Source of the DNA: Streptomyces mashuensis
GTDB lineage: Bacteria; Actinomycetota; Actinomycetes; Streptomycetales; Streptomycetaceae
Length of the DNA stretch: 64,000 nucleotides
Reading direction: 5' to 3'
Assembly: GCF_014654785.1 (NCBI RefSeq)
Contig: NZ_BNBD01000001.1
Coordinates: 1,163,691-1,227,690, forward strand
Part shown: one piece after another, positions 28,137-36,710 of the stretch
How positions within the stretch are numbered: the stretch's first letter is position 1
How the letters are laid out: each line of letters starts with the position of its first letter
The notes under the pieces: model-generated
Databases searched by the model: none
Seen by the model: the letters and a program-made list of their open reading frames with translations, nothing else
Told to the model about the DNA's origin: nothing
Made by a program: the position numbers and the translations under genes

Positions 28137-29015
28137 GTGCCCCCGCACCGCGTTGAGCCCGGACCGCGGTACCTCAAGGGGTACTGCGGAGGCAACGGCT
28201 TCCTCCTCCTGCCCGACCCCGAACGGTCCGTCACCCTCTCCGAGGACGCCGTCCGCGGCCTGTGCGACCCGCACACCGGGCTGGGCGGCGACGCGCTGCT
28301 GCACCTGGTGCGCCACGACCGCCGCACCGGCCGCCCCGCGACCGGCGGCCGCCGGCGCGTGGAGTGGTTCACCGACTGCCACGCCGCCGACGGTTACCCG
28401 CTGCCCCTGTGGGGCCCCGGCCTCGGCGTCGTGGCCCGCTACCTGACCGTGTCCGGCCTGGCGCGGCCCGGCCAGATGTGGATCGGCACGCACACCGGCG
28501 ACCGCCGGGTGCTGGCCCGCGAGGACGGGAACGTCACCACCGAGATGCCCGCCCCCCGCATTCTGGGCGGCTCCTGGGCCGCCCTCGACGGCCGTACGCA
28601 TCCCGGCGTCGCCCTCTCGCTCGGGCCGTCGCACCTGGTGTGCGTGGTCGACGTGCCGCTGGCCTGCCTCGACCTCGGCAGCGCCCCCGAGGCCGACCTC
28701 ACCGTCTTCGCCGGCGGGCCGGGCCCCCTCACGCCCGACGTCACCGTCTCGTTCGCCAACGTCCTCACCGACGGCAGTGTGCGGCTGCGCGTCCACCGCC
28801 CCGGCATCGGCGAGACGCGGCCCTGCGGTACGACGGCGTGCGCCGCGGCCGCTGCCGTCCAGCACCTCACCGGCCGGCGCGGCACCACCGTCGTCCGCAC
28901 CCCGCGCGGCCCCGTGTCGGTGACGCTGGCCGCCGGGGCCCCCGCCCTGCTGGCGGGCACCGCCATCCTCGTCGCCGAAGGGGTGCTCGACGCCCGCTGG
29001 CTGGCGGCTCTCTGA
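28137..29015 (+). CDS. Diaminopimelate-epimerase-like protein lacking one catalytic Cys
   Basis: A 292-residue DapF-fold protein (GTG start, GGAG six bases upstream). The second active-site motif, GETRPCGTTACAAAAA, keeps its catalytic cysteine. The first motif, normally DGSxxxxCGNG, reads DGYPLPLWGPG, so the first catalytic cysteine is Trp. The N-terminal substrate loop YCGGNGFLLL is retained. A cofactor-independent two-base epimerase cannot work normally without that Cys, so this protein is probably not the housekeeping DapF. It may be a one-base isomerase, a binding protein or a decayed paralogue. It lies between a regulator and an exported peptidase. Confidence 0.8.
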   Translation: MPPHRVEPGPRYLKGYCGGNGFLLLPDPERSVTLSEDAVRGLCDPHTGLGGDALLHLVRHDRRTGRPATGGRRRVEWFTDCHAADGYPLPLWGPGLGVVARYLTVSGLARPGQMWIGTHTGDRRVLAREDGNVTTEMPAPRILGGSWAALDGRTHPGVALSLGPSHLVCVVDVPLACLDLGSAPEADLTVFAGGPGPLTPDVTVSFANVLTDGSVRLRVHRPGIGETRPCGTTACAAAAAVQHLTGRRGTTVVRTPRGPVSVTLAAGAPALLAGTAILVAEGVLDARWLAAL

Positions 29016-29148
29016 CGCCCCGTCGCGGGCGGTGTGGACACGGGCGGACGCCACCCCCAGGGTCGAAGCGGAAGGCGAACGGCACGCCTGGGCATGCATG
29101 CATGTCGGCAGGTGGCCAGGACCGATCCGCATCGACGAAGGGGAACCT

Positions 29149-30315
29149 ATGCGTCACCTGCGTCACGCGCGTCCTTCGACCCACTCGCTGCATTCACGTC
29201 ACTCACGTCACGTCAGGTCATGTCACGCCAGACCGTGGCTCGTCCCCGTCCTCGCCCTGTGCGCCGTCGCGGGCCTGTCCCAGGGCAGCGCCGCGCAGAA
29301 CGGCCCCGCCGCCGTCCGGGAGACGGCCGCCGCCGGTGACGGGTACGGCACGGCCCCCGCCGCCCGCCACGTCGTCCTCGCCGTCCATGGCGGCGCCGGC
29401 ACCGCGCTGCGCCGCGAGGACACCGACCCCGCCACGGAGAAGGCGTACCGCGACGGCCTGGCCGGGGCGCTGCGCGCGGGCGCGCGCGTGCTGCGGCGGG
29501 GCGGCGACAGCGTGGCCGCCGTGGAGGCCGCCGTACGCGTCCTGGAGGACGACCCGCTGTTCAACGCGGGCCGCGGCGCCGTGTTCACCGACGACGCGGG
29601 CCACGAACTCGACGCCTCCGTCATGCGCGGCTCCGACCTCGCCGCCGGGGGCGTCACCGCCGTACGGCACGTACGCAACCCCGTCTCCGCCGCCCGCCTG
29701 GTCATGGAGCGGACGCCCCACGTCCTCCTGTCGGGCGAGGCCGCCGACGCGTTCGCCGTCCGCGAGGGCCTGCGGCCCGTGACGCAGGACTACTACTGGA
29801 CGCAGCAGCGCTGGGACGAGCTGATGAAGGCCAAGGGCCACGGCACGGCCGCCCCCGCGAAGGCCCCCGCCGGTGCCATGGGCACGGTCGGCGCCGTGGC
29901 CCGCGACGGGCGCGGCCATCTGGCCGCGGCCACCTCCACCGGGGGCAGGACGAACAAGATGGCCGGCCGCGTCGGCGACTCCCCGGTCGTCGGCGCCGGC
30001 ACCTACGCCGACGACCGCACCGCCGCCGTCAGCGCCACCGGCCACGGCGAGGTGTTCCTCCGCGGCGCCGCCGCCGCGACCCTGTCCCACCTGGTCGAGT
30101 TCGGCGGCCGCGACGTCGCCTCCGCCGCCCATGAGGTCGTACGGCAGCGGCTGCCCCGCCTGGGCGGCACCGGCGGTCTCGTCGCGCTCGACCCGCGGGG
30201 CACGTACGCCGCTCCCTACAGCACCGAGGGGATGCTGCACGGCTACGTGACGGAGGACGGCCGCGTCGTCACCCGCGTCTTCCCCGACGAGGACGGAAGG
30301 GGCGGCAAGGGCTGA
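29149..30315 (+). CDS. Exported isoaspartyl peptidase/L-asparaginase (Ntn hydrolase)
   Basis: A 388-residue plant-type asparaginase precursor. It starts at ATG 29149 after AAGGGGA. The N-terminus is His/Arg-rich, then a hydrophobic signal (LVPVLALCAVAGLSQGSAAQ) predicts export. The mature enzyme shows VLAVHGGAGTALRRED, FNAGRGAVFTDDA, and the autocleavage site MGTVGAVARDG, whose Thr becomes the N-terminal nucleophile of the beta chain. TSTGGRTNKM and VVGAGTYAD complete the pocket. It degrades beta-aspartyl peptides or asparagine. Export is unusual because most homologues are cytoplasmic. Confidence 0.9.
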   Translation: MRHLRHARPSTHSLHSRHSRHVRSCHARPWLVPVLALCAVAGLSQGSAAQNGPAAVRETAAAGDGYGTAPAARHVVLAVHGGAGTALRREDTDPATEKAYRDGLAGALRAGARVLRRGGDSVAAVEAAVRVLEDDPLFNAGRGAVFTDDAGHELDASVMRGSDLAAGGVTAVRHVRNPVSAARLVMERTPHVLLSGEAADAFAVREGLRPVTQDYYWTQQRWDELMKAKGHGTAAPAKAPAGAMGTVGAVARDGRGHLAAATSTGGRTNKMAGRVGDSPVVGAGTYADDRTAAVSATGHGEVFLRGAAAATLSHLVEFGGRDVASAAHEVVRQRLPRLGGTGGLVALDPRGTYAAPYSTEGMLHGYVTEDGRVVTRVFPDEDGRGGKG

Positions 30316-30599
30316 AGGGGCTGAGGCCCCGCGCTGCTCCCGGCGGGCCCGGCGTTCGACCGTAAGGAGGAGCCGGGCCCGGACGGCCTCCCTTATCCCG
30401 TGGGCCCGCCCCTGACGGGCCGACAGGCCTGCGACGCGCCGGAGGACCACCCGGGCGGCCCAGCGCGGTGCCGCCCCGCAGTTGCGGGAGCGCCGTCCCG
30501 GCCGGAGGGTGGGTGTCAAGATCATCGGACCGGTGGCGTCACCGGTGTGCGGTGCCGGCCCCGTCCTGCCCGCGGGCCGTCACCCGTGAGGAGTCATGC

Positions 30600-31556
30600 A
30601 TGTCCGCACCCGGATACCGCGAAGTCCTCCGGCGGGGCCGCGGGCGCCACCGGCGGCGCCGGCGGGCTCCCCTGAAGACGGTGGCGGCCGTCTCCGCGCT
30701 CGTGACCTGCTCGGCGCTGGCCGCCACCGCCGTGGACGGCGACGACCAGCCCGAATGCCCGCCGCACACCGGGGGCGCGCGCGACGGCAACGGCGCCTGC
30801 GCGAGCGCCGCACGCTCCGCCGCGAGCCCCGCCGGCAAGGCGGGACGGCGGGCCGACGGCTCCGACGGCATGCACCCCGACCCCGACGGCGGCCGGCCCC
30901 GGGCCCCCGCACCTCCCGCCGACCCGGACGAGGCCGCGCCCTACGACCGGGAGCGGTGCGGCAACACCTCGGGCCGGGTGCTGCTGTCGCTGGACGACTG
31001 GCCGTACAACGACCCCGAGCGGTCGGTGCGGATCGGCGCGCGGCTCCAGGCGCAGGGCATCCGCGCCGCCTTCTTCCTCATCGGCAAGTTCGCCGCCCAG
31101 TACCCGAACATCACCGCCACCCTGCGCCAGCAGGGCCACTGGGTGGGCAACCACTCGTACTCCCACCAGCGGCTGACCGCCCTGGGCGACCAGGAGCTGC
31201 GCGACGAGATCCGCGGCGGCGTGCCCGGCAACCTGCTGCGCCCGCCCTATGGCGAGGCCGGCGAGCGGGAGCAGGAGGTGGCCGCCGACCTCGGCTACCG
31301 CATCTGCAACTGGACCATCGACACGCACGACTGGGAGAAGGTGGGCGGCAGCGCGCGCTCCGTCGAGGCCATCCGGGAGAGCGTGCGCGGCGCGACGCCG
31401 GAGGAGAAGCACAACGGCGTCATCCTCGGCCACCTCTTCAGCAACTTCCCCGACGCCCTGGAGGGCATCGTCAGCGACCTCAAGGCGCAGGGCTACCGGA
31501 TGTGCCGCAACACCGGGCCGGTCGGCGACCAGGTGCCGATGCCGCTCCAGTGCTGA
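30600..31556 (+). CDS. Polysaccharide deacetylase (CE4/NodB)
   Basis: A 318-residue protein with a very basic N-terminus, one hydrophobic export or anchor segment (TVAAVSALVTCSALAATAV), a low-complexity linker, and a NodB domain from about residue 120. Motif 1 is LSLDDWP (canonical TFDDGP, so the second metal Asp is kept and the Gly is Trp). Motif 2 is HSYSH, motif 3 LLRPPYG, and motif 4 IDTHDW. The metal triad Asp-His-His is intact. It probably deacetylates peptidoglycan or chitin-like chains outside the membrane. GAGGAG precedes the ATG by six bases. It is convergent with the NamZ gene 15 bases away. Confidence 0.88.
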   Translation: MSAPGYREVLRRGRGRHRRRRRAPLKTVAAVSALVTCSALAATAVDGDDQPECPPHTGGARDGNGACASAARSAASPAGKAGRRADGSDGMHPDPDGGRPRAPAPPADPDEAAPYDRERCGNTSGRVLLSLDDWPYNDPERSVRIGARLQAQGIRAAFFLIGKFAAQYPNITATLRQQGHWVGNHSYSHQRLTALGDQELRDEIRGGVPGNLLRPPYGEAGEREQEVAADLGYRICNWTIDTHDWEKVGGSARSVEAIRESVRGATPEEKHNGVILGHLFSNFPDALEGIVSDLKAQGYRMCRNTGPVGDQVPMPLQC

Positions 31557-31571
31557 CACCCGCGCCCCGGC

Positions 31572-32828
31572 TCAGGTGTAGCGGAGGTACTTCCGCCGTA
31601 CGGCGCGGAACGCCCGCAGCCCGTCCTGCCAGGCCGCGACCACCTCGTCCGTGCCGGCACCGGCGTCGATCATGGTGCGCAGCAGCGGCGACCCGGCGAG
31701 CTTGTCGACGAACCGGTCCGGGCGCCAGGCGAAGCCGCGCCACACGCGCTTGGCGGTGACCAGCAGCGCGACGCCGGTGCGCACGGGGTCGAAGGCGGCG
31801 CGGTCGTGGACGTGCAGCTGCACCCCGCCGAGCGTGCGGCCCTGGAACGGGCCGAAGGTGGGGGAGAAGTACGCCTCACGGACGTGCAGGCCGGCCAGCC
31901 GCTCGGCCCGGACGGCACGGGCCCACCGGCCGTCGAGCCCCTCGGCCCCCAGCAGTTCGAACGGGCGGACGGTGCCGCGCCCCTCCGACATGGTGGTGCC
32001 CTCGAACAGGCCGGTGCCGGAGTAGACGAGCGCCGTGTCGGGGGTGGCCATGTTGGGGCTGGGCGGCACCCAGGGCAGGCCGGTCGCGTCGTGGAAGTGG
32101 CGCCGCCGCCATCCCGTCATGGTGACGACGGTCAGCTCGGCGGGCCGGCCGGCCTCCGCGGGCATGAACTCGCCGTTGTAGAGCAGGGCCAGCTCTCCCA
32201 CGGTCATGCCGTGCGCCTGCGCGATCGGGGCGCGGCCGACGAACGACGCGTACCGCCGGTCCAGGACCGGGCCGTACGCGTCGCGGCCGGAGACCGGGTT
32301 GGGCCGGTCCAGGACCACGAAGCGCGTTCCGGTCCGGGCGGCGGCGGCCAGGCAGTCGTACAGCGTCCAGATGCACGTGTAGAAGCGGGCCCCGGCGTCC
32401 TGGCTGTCGTACACGAGGGTGTCCACGCCGGACCGGAGGACCAGTTCGTCGAGTTCCCGCCCGCTCCTGCGGTACGTGTCGAGGACGGGCAGGCCGGTGG
32501 CGGGGTCGGTGGAGTCGCCCTCCGACAGCCCGGCCTGGGGCGTGCCGCGGTAGCCGTGCTCGCCGGCGAGGACGGCCGTCACGTGCACGCGGCGGTCGGC
32601 GTGCATCACGTCGACGATGCCGCGGGCGTCGGCGGTGATCCCGCTCTGGTTGGTGACGACCCCCACGCGCTGACCACGCAGCAGCCGGTACCCGTCGGCG
32701 GCCAGCCGTTCGAACCCGGTCCGGACGGGCGCGGCTCCGGGCGCCGCGCCGGCCGCCGTGGGAAGGGCGGCGGCGGCCGCCGCTCCGGCTGCTCCGGTGG
32801 CGAGCAGAGCCCGCCGAGGGATCGTCAT
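31572..32828 (-). CDS. DUF1343 exo-beta-N-acetylmuramidase (NamZ/GH171-like)
   Basis: A 418-residue exported protein with an N-terminal PRRALLATG twin-arginine-like signal. The body matches DUF1343/NamZ: RVGVVTNQSGI, VLAGEHGYRG, DTLVYDSQDAGARFYT, FVVLDRPNP, and GLPWVPPSPNM followed by EGTTMSEGRGT. Family members release terminal N-acetylmuramic acid from wall fragments. Its position beside a CE4 deacetylase and an exported beta-aspartyl peptidase suggests wall turnover or scavenging. GGAAAC precedes the ATG. Confidence 0.88.
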   Translation of the reverse strand: MTIPRRALLATGAAGAAAAAALPTAAGAAPGAAPVRTGFERLAADGYRLLRGQRVGVVTNQSGITADARGIVDVMHADRRVHVTAVLAGEHGYRGTPQAGLSEGDSTDPATGLPVLDTYRRSGRELDELVLRSGVDTLVYDSQDAGARFYTCIWTLYDCLAAAARTGTRFVVLDRPNPVSGRDAYGPVLDRRYASFVGRAPIAQAHGMTVGELALLYNGEFMPAEAGRPAELTVVTMTGWRRRHFHDATGLPWVPPSPNMATPDTALVYSGTGLFEGTTMSEGRGTVRPFELLGAEGLDGRWARAVRAERLAGLHVREAYFSPTFGPFQGRTLGGVQLHVHDRAAFDPVRTGVALLVTAKRVWRGFAWRPDRFVDKLAGSPLLRTMIDAGAGTDEVVAAWQDGLRAFRAVRRKYLRYT

Positions 32829-32887
32829 GTTTCCGCAACGTAGCTCACGGTGGGGCGGGGATGAGGGAGCCGCGGCCCCCAACTCCG

Positions 32888-32951
32888 CTAAACGCAATCC
32901 GTTTGCGTTAGGCGGCTATGGGGTCTATCGTCCACTAACGCAAACAGTTAG
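32888..32951 (+). promoter_or_regulatory. Amidase-operon promoter with palindromic operators
   Basis: A TTGCGT -35 (32903-32908) and TATCGT -10 (32926-32931) are 17 bases apart. An inverted repeat, AACGCAA (32891-32897) and TTGCGTT (32903-32909), covers the -35. A second copy of AACGCAA within the CTAAC...GTTAG palindrome (32935-32951) covers the probable start point. The layout suits repression by the TetR protein encoded at the end of the operon. Confidence 0.72.
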
Positions 32952-32975
32952 CTTTTATTGGAGGGGAGACGTCCC

Positions 32976-33194
32976 GTGCCCGCTCTCGGCCCCCCGGAGG
33001 CGGCCCGCTGGGCCGCCCACTGCGGCCTGCCGCTGCCCGCCGACCGCCATGACGTGGTGGCGGCGACCGCCCGGCACATCCACTCCGTCGTCTCGGTCCT
33101 GCGCGAGCTGGACTTCGGGGACGTGCCGCCCGCCGCGGCCTACCGCGCCGACGGCGCACACCAGGAAGAGGAGCCGCTCCATGCAGCCCTATGA
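32976..33194 (+). CDS. GatC/AtzG-like small subunit of an amidase
   Basis: A 72-residue helical protein (GTG start, GGAGGGG upstream). The pattern AARWAAHCGLPLPADRHDV, then a helix ending in VLRELDFGD, resembles DUF4089/AtzG proteins. Those form a GatC-like wrap around amidases such as AtzE and are needed for their activity. It overlaps the amidase start by 14 bases, as expected for a stoichiometric complex. Confidence 0.7.
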   Translation: MPALGPPEAARWAAHCGLPLPADRHDVVAATARHIHSVVSVLRELDFGDVPPAAAYRADGAHQEEEPLHAAL

Positions 33195-34563
33195 GATGTC
33201 CCTGGCCGCCGCCGCGCAGGCGATACGGCAGCGACGGCTGTCCCCCGTCGAGCTGACGGACTCCGTACTGGCCCGCCTGGAGCAGGTCGAGCCCCGTCTC
33301 CAGGCGTTCGTGACGGTGACGGCCCAACGGGCGCGGCGTGCGGCACGCCGGGCCGAACGGGAGATCGCCGCCGGCCGGTACCGGGGGCCGCTGCACGGCA
33401 TCCCGATGGGCCTGAAGGACCTGATCGACGTGGCCGGCGAGGCGACCACGGCCAGTTCCCGGGTACGGGCCGGCCACCGCGCCGCGTCGGACAGCACCGT
33501 CCACGCGCGCCTGACGGCGGCCGGCGCGGTGCTCGTCGGCAAGACCCACACCCACGAGTTCGCCTACGGACTGACCACCCCTCAGACGCGCAACGCCCTC
33601 TTCCCCGACCGGATCGCCGGCGGTTCCAGCGGTGGCTCGGCCGTGGCGGTGGCCGCGGGCGCGGCGACCTTCGCGCTCGGCACCGACACCGGCGGCTCGA
33701 TCCGGGTGCCCGCGGCGCTCAACGGGACCGTCGGCCTGAAACCCACGTACGGCCTCGTCCTCCGGCACGGGGTGACGTCGCTGTCCTGGTCGCTGGACCA
33801 CGTCGGCCCGCTCACCCGCACCGTGGAGGACGCCGGGCTGGTGCTCTCGGCCCTGACCGGACACGACCCGCGCGACCCCGCCTCACTGCCGCCGAATGCC
33901 GAGCCCGATGCGCGGGGGCTGCGGATCGGCGTACCGCGCACCTACTACTTCGACCGGGTCGACCCCGACGTGGAGGCGGCCGTGCGGCGGGCCATCGCCC
34001 ACCTGGAGGAACTGGGGGCGCACCTGGTCGACGTCGACATCCCCATGACGCGGTACATCCAGGCCACCCAGTGGGGGCTGATGGTCCCCGAGGCCACCGC
34101 CTACCACGAGCGAACCCTGCGCGCCGTGCCCGACCTCTATCAGGCGGACGTCCGGGTGCTCCTCGAAGCCGGCGAGCTGATGCCCGCCGGGGACTACCTG
34201 CGGGCCCAGCGGGCGCGCACGCTCATGCGGCAGGAGTGGGCCCGCATGCTGGCGGACGTCGACGTGGTCGCCGCCCCCACCGTGCCGCTCACCGCGGTAC
34301 CGGCCGGTCAGGAATCCGTCACCTGGGCCGACGGGACGGCCGAAAGCGTCTCGGACGCCTACGTGCGCCTCTCCGCCCCCGCCAACATCACGGGCGTGCC
34401 CGCCCTCACCGTCCCCGTCGGCCACGACCGCGCCGGGCTGCCGATCGGCATGCAACTCCTCGGCCGCCCGCTCGCCGAGGCCGTCCTCCTGCGGGTGGGA
34501 CACGCCTACGAGCGGACACGGCCGGTACGGACAGCGGCGCCCTGCTCCGGCTCACCCCGCTAG
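33181..34563 (+). CDS. Amidase-signature enzyme (GatA/AtzE-like)
   Basis: A 460-residue amidase with the complete Ser-Ser-Lys machinery: GLKDLID (Lys), GGSSGGSA (cis-Ser region) and GTDTGGSIRVP (nucleophile). It hydrolyses amide bonds of small substrates. With the overlapping AtzG-like subunit, a two-protein AtzEG-type hydrolase (biuret or urea-derivative catabolism) is the closest analogy. The palindromic operator and downstream TetR point to induction by a specific compound. GGAAGAGGAG precedes the ATG. It is not the tRNA amidotransferase, because gatB and a genuine gatC are not present. Confidence 0.88.
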   Translation: MQPYEMSLAAAAQAIRQRRLSPVELTDSVLARLEQVEPRLQAFVTVTAQRARRAARRAEREIAAGRYRGPLHGIPMGLKDLIDVAGEATTASSRVRAGHRAASDSTVHARLTAAGAVLVGKTHTHEFAYGLTTPQTRNALFPDRIAGGSSGGSAVAVAAGAATFALGTDTGGSIRVPAALNGTVGLKPTYGLVLRHGVTSLSWSLDHVGPLTRTVEDAGLVLSALTGHDPRDPASLPPNAEPDARGLRIGVPRTYYFDRVDPDVEAAVRRAIAHLEELGAHLVDVDIPMTRYIQATQWGLMVPEATAYHERTLRAVPDLYQADVRVLLEAGELMPAGDYLRAQRARTLMRQEWARMLADVDVVAAPTVPLTAVPAGQESVTWADGTAESVSDAYVRLSAPANITGVPALTVPVGHDRAGLPIGMQLLGRPLAEAVLLRVGHAYERTRPVRTAAPCSGSPR

Positions 34564-34593
34564 ACGCGAGATCTTTGCTTTAAGGTGGGAGGC

Positions 34594-35166
34594 ATGAGCC
34601 GCAAGCCGATGGTCCGCCCCGGAGGGCGCAGCGCCCGCGTCCAGCAGTCGGTGCACGCCGCGGTGCGTGAACTGGAGACGGAAGTCGGCCGCGACGCCCT
34701 CACCGTGCCCTTGGTCGCGGCCCGGGCCGGTGTCACGCCGTCGACCATCTACCGCCGCTGGGGCGACCTGCAAGAACTGATGTCGGACGTGGCCGTGGAG
34801 CGGTTGCGGCCCGAACTGCCGCCGGAGGACCTGGGCGGCCTCGCGGCGGACCTGACCGCATGGGCCGAGCACTTCCTGGAGGAGATGTCTTCCTCCGCCG
34901 GCCGTGCCTACATCCGTGACGCGCTGCTCGGCGACCCCGACGGCACGAACGCCGGCCAGTGCTCGGCGTACGCGGCCGAGCAGATCGAGACCATCCTGAG
35001 CCGCGCCGCGGCGCGGGGCGAGCAGGCGCCCGCCGTGGAACGGGTCGTCGACCGTGTCGTGGCGCCGATGATGTACCGCATTCTCTTCCGCCCCGGGACG
35101 GAGACCCTCGACGCGGGCTACGCGGCCCGCCTGGTCGAGAGCCTGCTGGCCACGCCCGGCAGCTGA
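34594..35166 (+). CDS. TetR-family repressor
   Basis: A 190-residue regulator. The N-terminal HTH (TVPLVAARAGVTPSTIYRRW) is a standard TetR recognition helix, and the C-terminal domain resembles the TetR_C_16-like group (FLEEMSSSAGRAYIRDALLG). It follows the amidase by 30 bases in the same direction. It is the obvious candidate to bind the AACGCAA repeats upstream of the operon. GTG at 34585 is an alternative start. Confidence 0.85.
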   Translation: MSRKPMVRPGGRSARVQQSVHAAVRELETEVGRDALTVPLVAARAGVTPSTIYRRWGDLQELMSDVAVERLRPELPPEDLGGLAADLTAWAEHFLEEMSSSAGRAYIRDALLGDPDGTNAGQCSAYAAEQIETILSRAAARGEQAPAVERVVDRVVAPMMYRILFRPGTETLDAGYAARLVESLLATPGS

Positions 35167-35213
35167 CCTCCCGCACAACCGCCCCCGGGCAGGCGCGATT
35201 TTGACGACAGGGC

Positions 35214-35906
35214 CTAACCCCGGTCGGCTTCCCGGCCCGCTGGGGAGTCCGCCGGCGCGGGGCGGCGTCGGCCGCGGGCCACTTCCAGCATCAGCGGCAC
35301 CAGGGACACCAGGACGACCAGGCCCACGAGCGGCAGCAGGTACCGGTCCACGTCCGGCACCACGGCGCCCAGCCCGTAGCCGGCCATCACCAGCCCCACC
35401 GTCCACACCAGTCCGCCGGCCACCTGCCACACGGTGAAGACGCGCGCGGGCATGCCGAGTGCCCCGGCCAGTGGGTTGAGGACCGTGCGCACCACCGGGA
35501 CGAACCGGGCCAGGACGACGGCGCGGGCGTGGCCGTAGCGGCCCAGCAACTCCTCGGCGCGCGCCGCGCCTTCGCGCAGCCGCCTGCTGCCCGGGCGGGC
35601 CAGCAGGGCGCGCCCGCCCCGGCGCCCCAGGACGTACCCGCACTGCGCCCCGGCGAGCGCGCCGGCGGCCGCGGCGACGAGGACCTGTGCCAGCTCCAGG
35701 CGCGGCGCGGACGTGGCGCCCGGCCCGGCGGTGGTGGCGGACGCGGCACCGGCCCGGCAGAGCAGGCCGGCGGTGAGGAGCAGCGAGTCGCCGGGCAGGA
35801 AGAAGCCGACCAGCAGGCCGGTCTCGGCGAAGAGCACCAGGGCGATGCCGAGCGCCCCGAATGCGGCCAGCAGCGAGGAGGCGTCGAGCGGGTTCACGGC
35901 GGACAC
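35214..35906 (-). CDS. DedA-family membrane protein
   Basis: A 230-residue SNARE-associated/DedA protein with about five hydrophobic segments. It shows the family FLPGDSLLLTAG loop, the G..G motif of GYVLGRRGGR, and ARFVPVVRTVLNPLAGALGM. DedA proteins act in lipid (undecaprenyl-phosphate or phosphatidylethanolamine) flipping and membrane homeostasis. The GTG start is preceded by AAAGG. It is downstream of the rodlin gene but separated from it by a strong hairpin. Confidence 0.9.
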   Translation of the reverse strand: MSAVNPLDASSLLAAFGALGIALVLFAETGLLVGFFLPGDSLLLTAGLLCRAGAASATTAGPGATSAPRLELAQVLVAAAAGALAGAQCGYVLGRRGGRALLARPGSRRLREGAARAEELLGRYGHARAVVLARFVPVVRTVLNPLAGALGMPARVFTVWQVAGGLVWTVGLVMAGYGLGAVVPDVDRYLLPLVGLVVLVSLVPLMLEVARGRRRPAPADSPAGREADRG

Positions 35907-35955
35907 GGCACGGGGCCTTTCTCGGTGCGACCCGGCAACGACCGGGCAAGAAGAA

Positions 35956-35994
35956 TCCCTCTGCCCCGGGGCCCGTACACCCGGGGCAGAGGGA
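35956..35994 (-). terminator. Hairpin terminator of the rodlin gene
   Basis: Fifteen-base perfect stem TCCCTCTGCCCCGGG (35956-35970) with its complement (35980-35994), 22 bases beyond the rodlin stop and before DedA. Confidence 0.8.
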
Positions 35995-36016
35995 ATCCGG
36001 CGGGAGCCCTCCGGCG

Positions 36017-36409
36017 TCAGCCGTTGGCCGAGCCGTTGCCCGACAGAATCGGGATCTCGTCGATCAGGTGCGACAGCGGGTCGTCGCCGTCGTTGATCGT
36101 GGAGTTGTCCGTGCACTGCTGCTGCTGCTGCGACGTGAGGATCGGGATGTCCTGGATGCCGATGTTGAGCAGCGCGATGAGCGACTGGATGCCGATCTTG
36201 CCGATGCCGACGCAGGGCTTGTTCAGGGTTCCCTGGATCAGGCTCATCTGCGGGCTTTCGTGGCCCCCGGTCTTGGTGTTGCCGTAGCCGGTCTTCGCAC
36301 CGTTGGCGTTGGCGACATCCTGGTCGTTGCCGATGGCCATCGCCGGGGTGGCGACGGCACCGACCGCGGAAGCCGTCACCGCGGCCGTGGCGAGTACCTT
36401 CTTGAGCAC
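36017..36409 (-). CDS. Rodlin (aerial-hypha rodlet protein)
   Basis: A 130-residue precursor. A signal peptide (VLKKVLATAAVTASAVGAVA, cleavage after PAMA) leads into a short secreted protein. The signature regions are SPQMSLIQGTLNKPCVGIGK, QQQQQCTDNSTIN and LSHLIDEIPILSGNG, matching RdlA/RdlB of Streptomyces. Two cysteines are conserved. Rodlins organise chaplin fibres into rodlets on aerial hyphae and spores. The GTG start at 36409 (AAAGG upstream) is preferred because it begins the signal peptide. Only one rodlin is present, whereas the classical locus has a divergent pair. Confidence 0.92.
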   Translation of the reverse strand: MLKKVLATAAVTASAVGAVATPAMAIGNDQDVANANGAKTGYGNTKTGGHESPQMSLIQGTLNKPCVGIGKIGIQSLIALLNIGIQDIPILTSQQQQQCTDNSTINDGDDPLSHLIDEIPILSGNGSANG

Positions 36410-36710
36410 GTCTCTGCCTTTCGATCGATCGATGATTCCCACCGGGAAGCGAACTGAGTAACTGCGGAATATTCGAGAAGTTCTCTGTTTTCACTCATTC
36501 GCCCCAGCTTCGCCCCGGTACGGCATTTCGGCGTGGCAGTCCCAACTGCTTTTCCGTACCGTGCGTTCCGCGGCGGGATTCTCGGCCGTCGGCCCGCTCG
36601 GACCAGCGCCCCCACACGTCGTGTCCGGGCGGGCTTTTGTTAACGGGATGTGACGCGTACCACGCGGCCAGGGGCCTCGCTCCGGCTTTGAGAAGGTATA
36701 AGCTGCCGTT
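36410..36710. other. Intergenic region between rodlin and leader peptide
   Basis: No gene is supported here. The segment must carry the rodlin promoter (A/T-richer stretch around 36465-36500) and, at the right end, the TATAAG -10 of the leader peptide (36697-36702). Confidence 0.6.

Noticed and set aside
29092..29105. GCATGCATGCATG run upstream of the asparaginase gene
   Set aside because: Too short and simple to call an operator; it may be coincidental.
33181..34563. Amidase as GatA of the tRNA amidotransferase
   Set aside because: No gatB is nearby, the small subunit is AtzG-like rather than true GatC, and the TetR/operator arrangement indicates catabolism.
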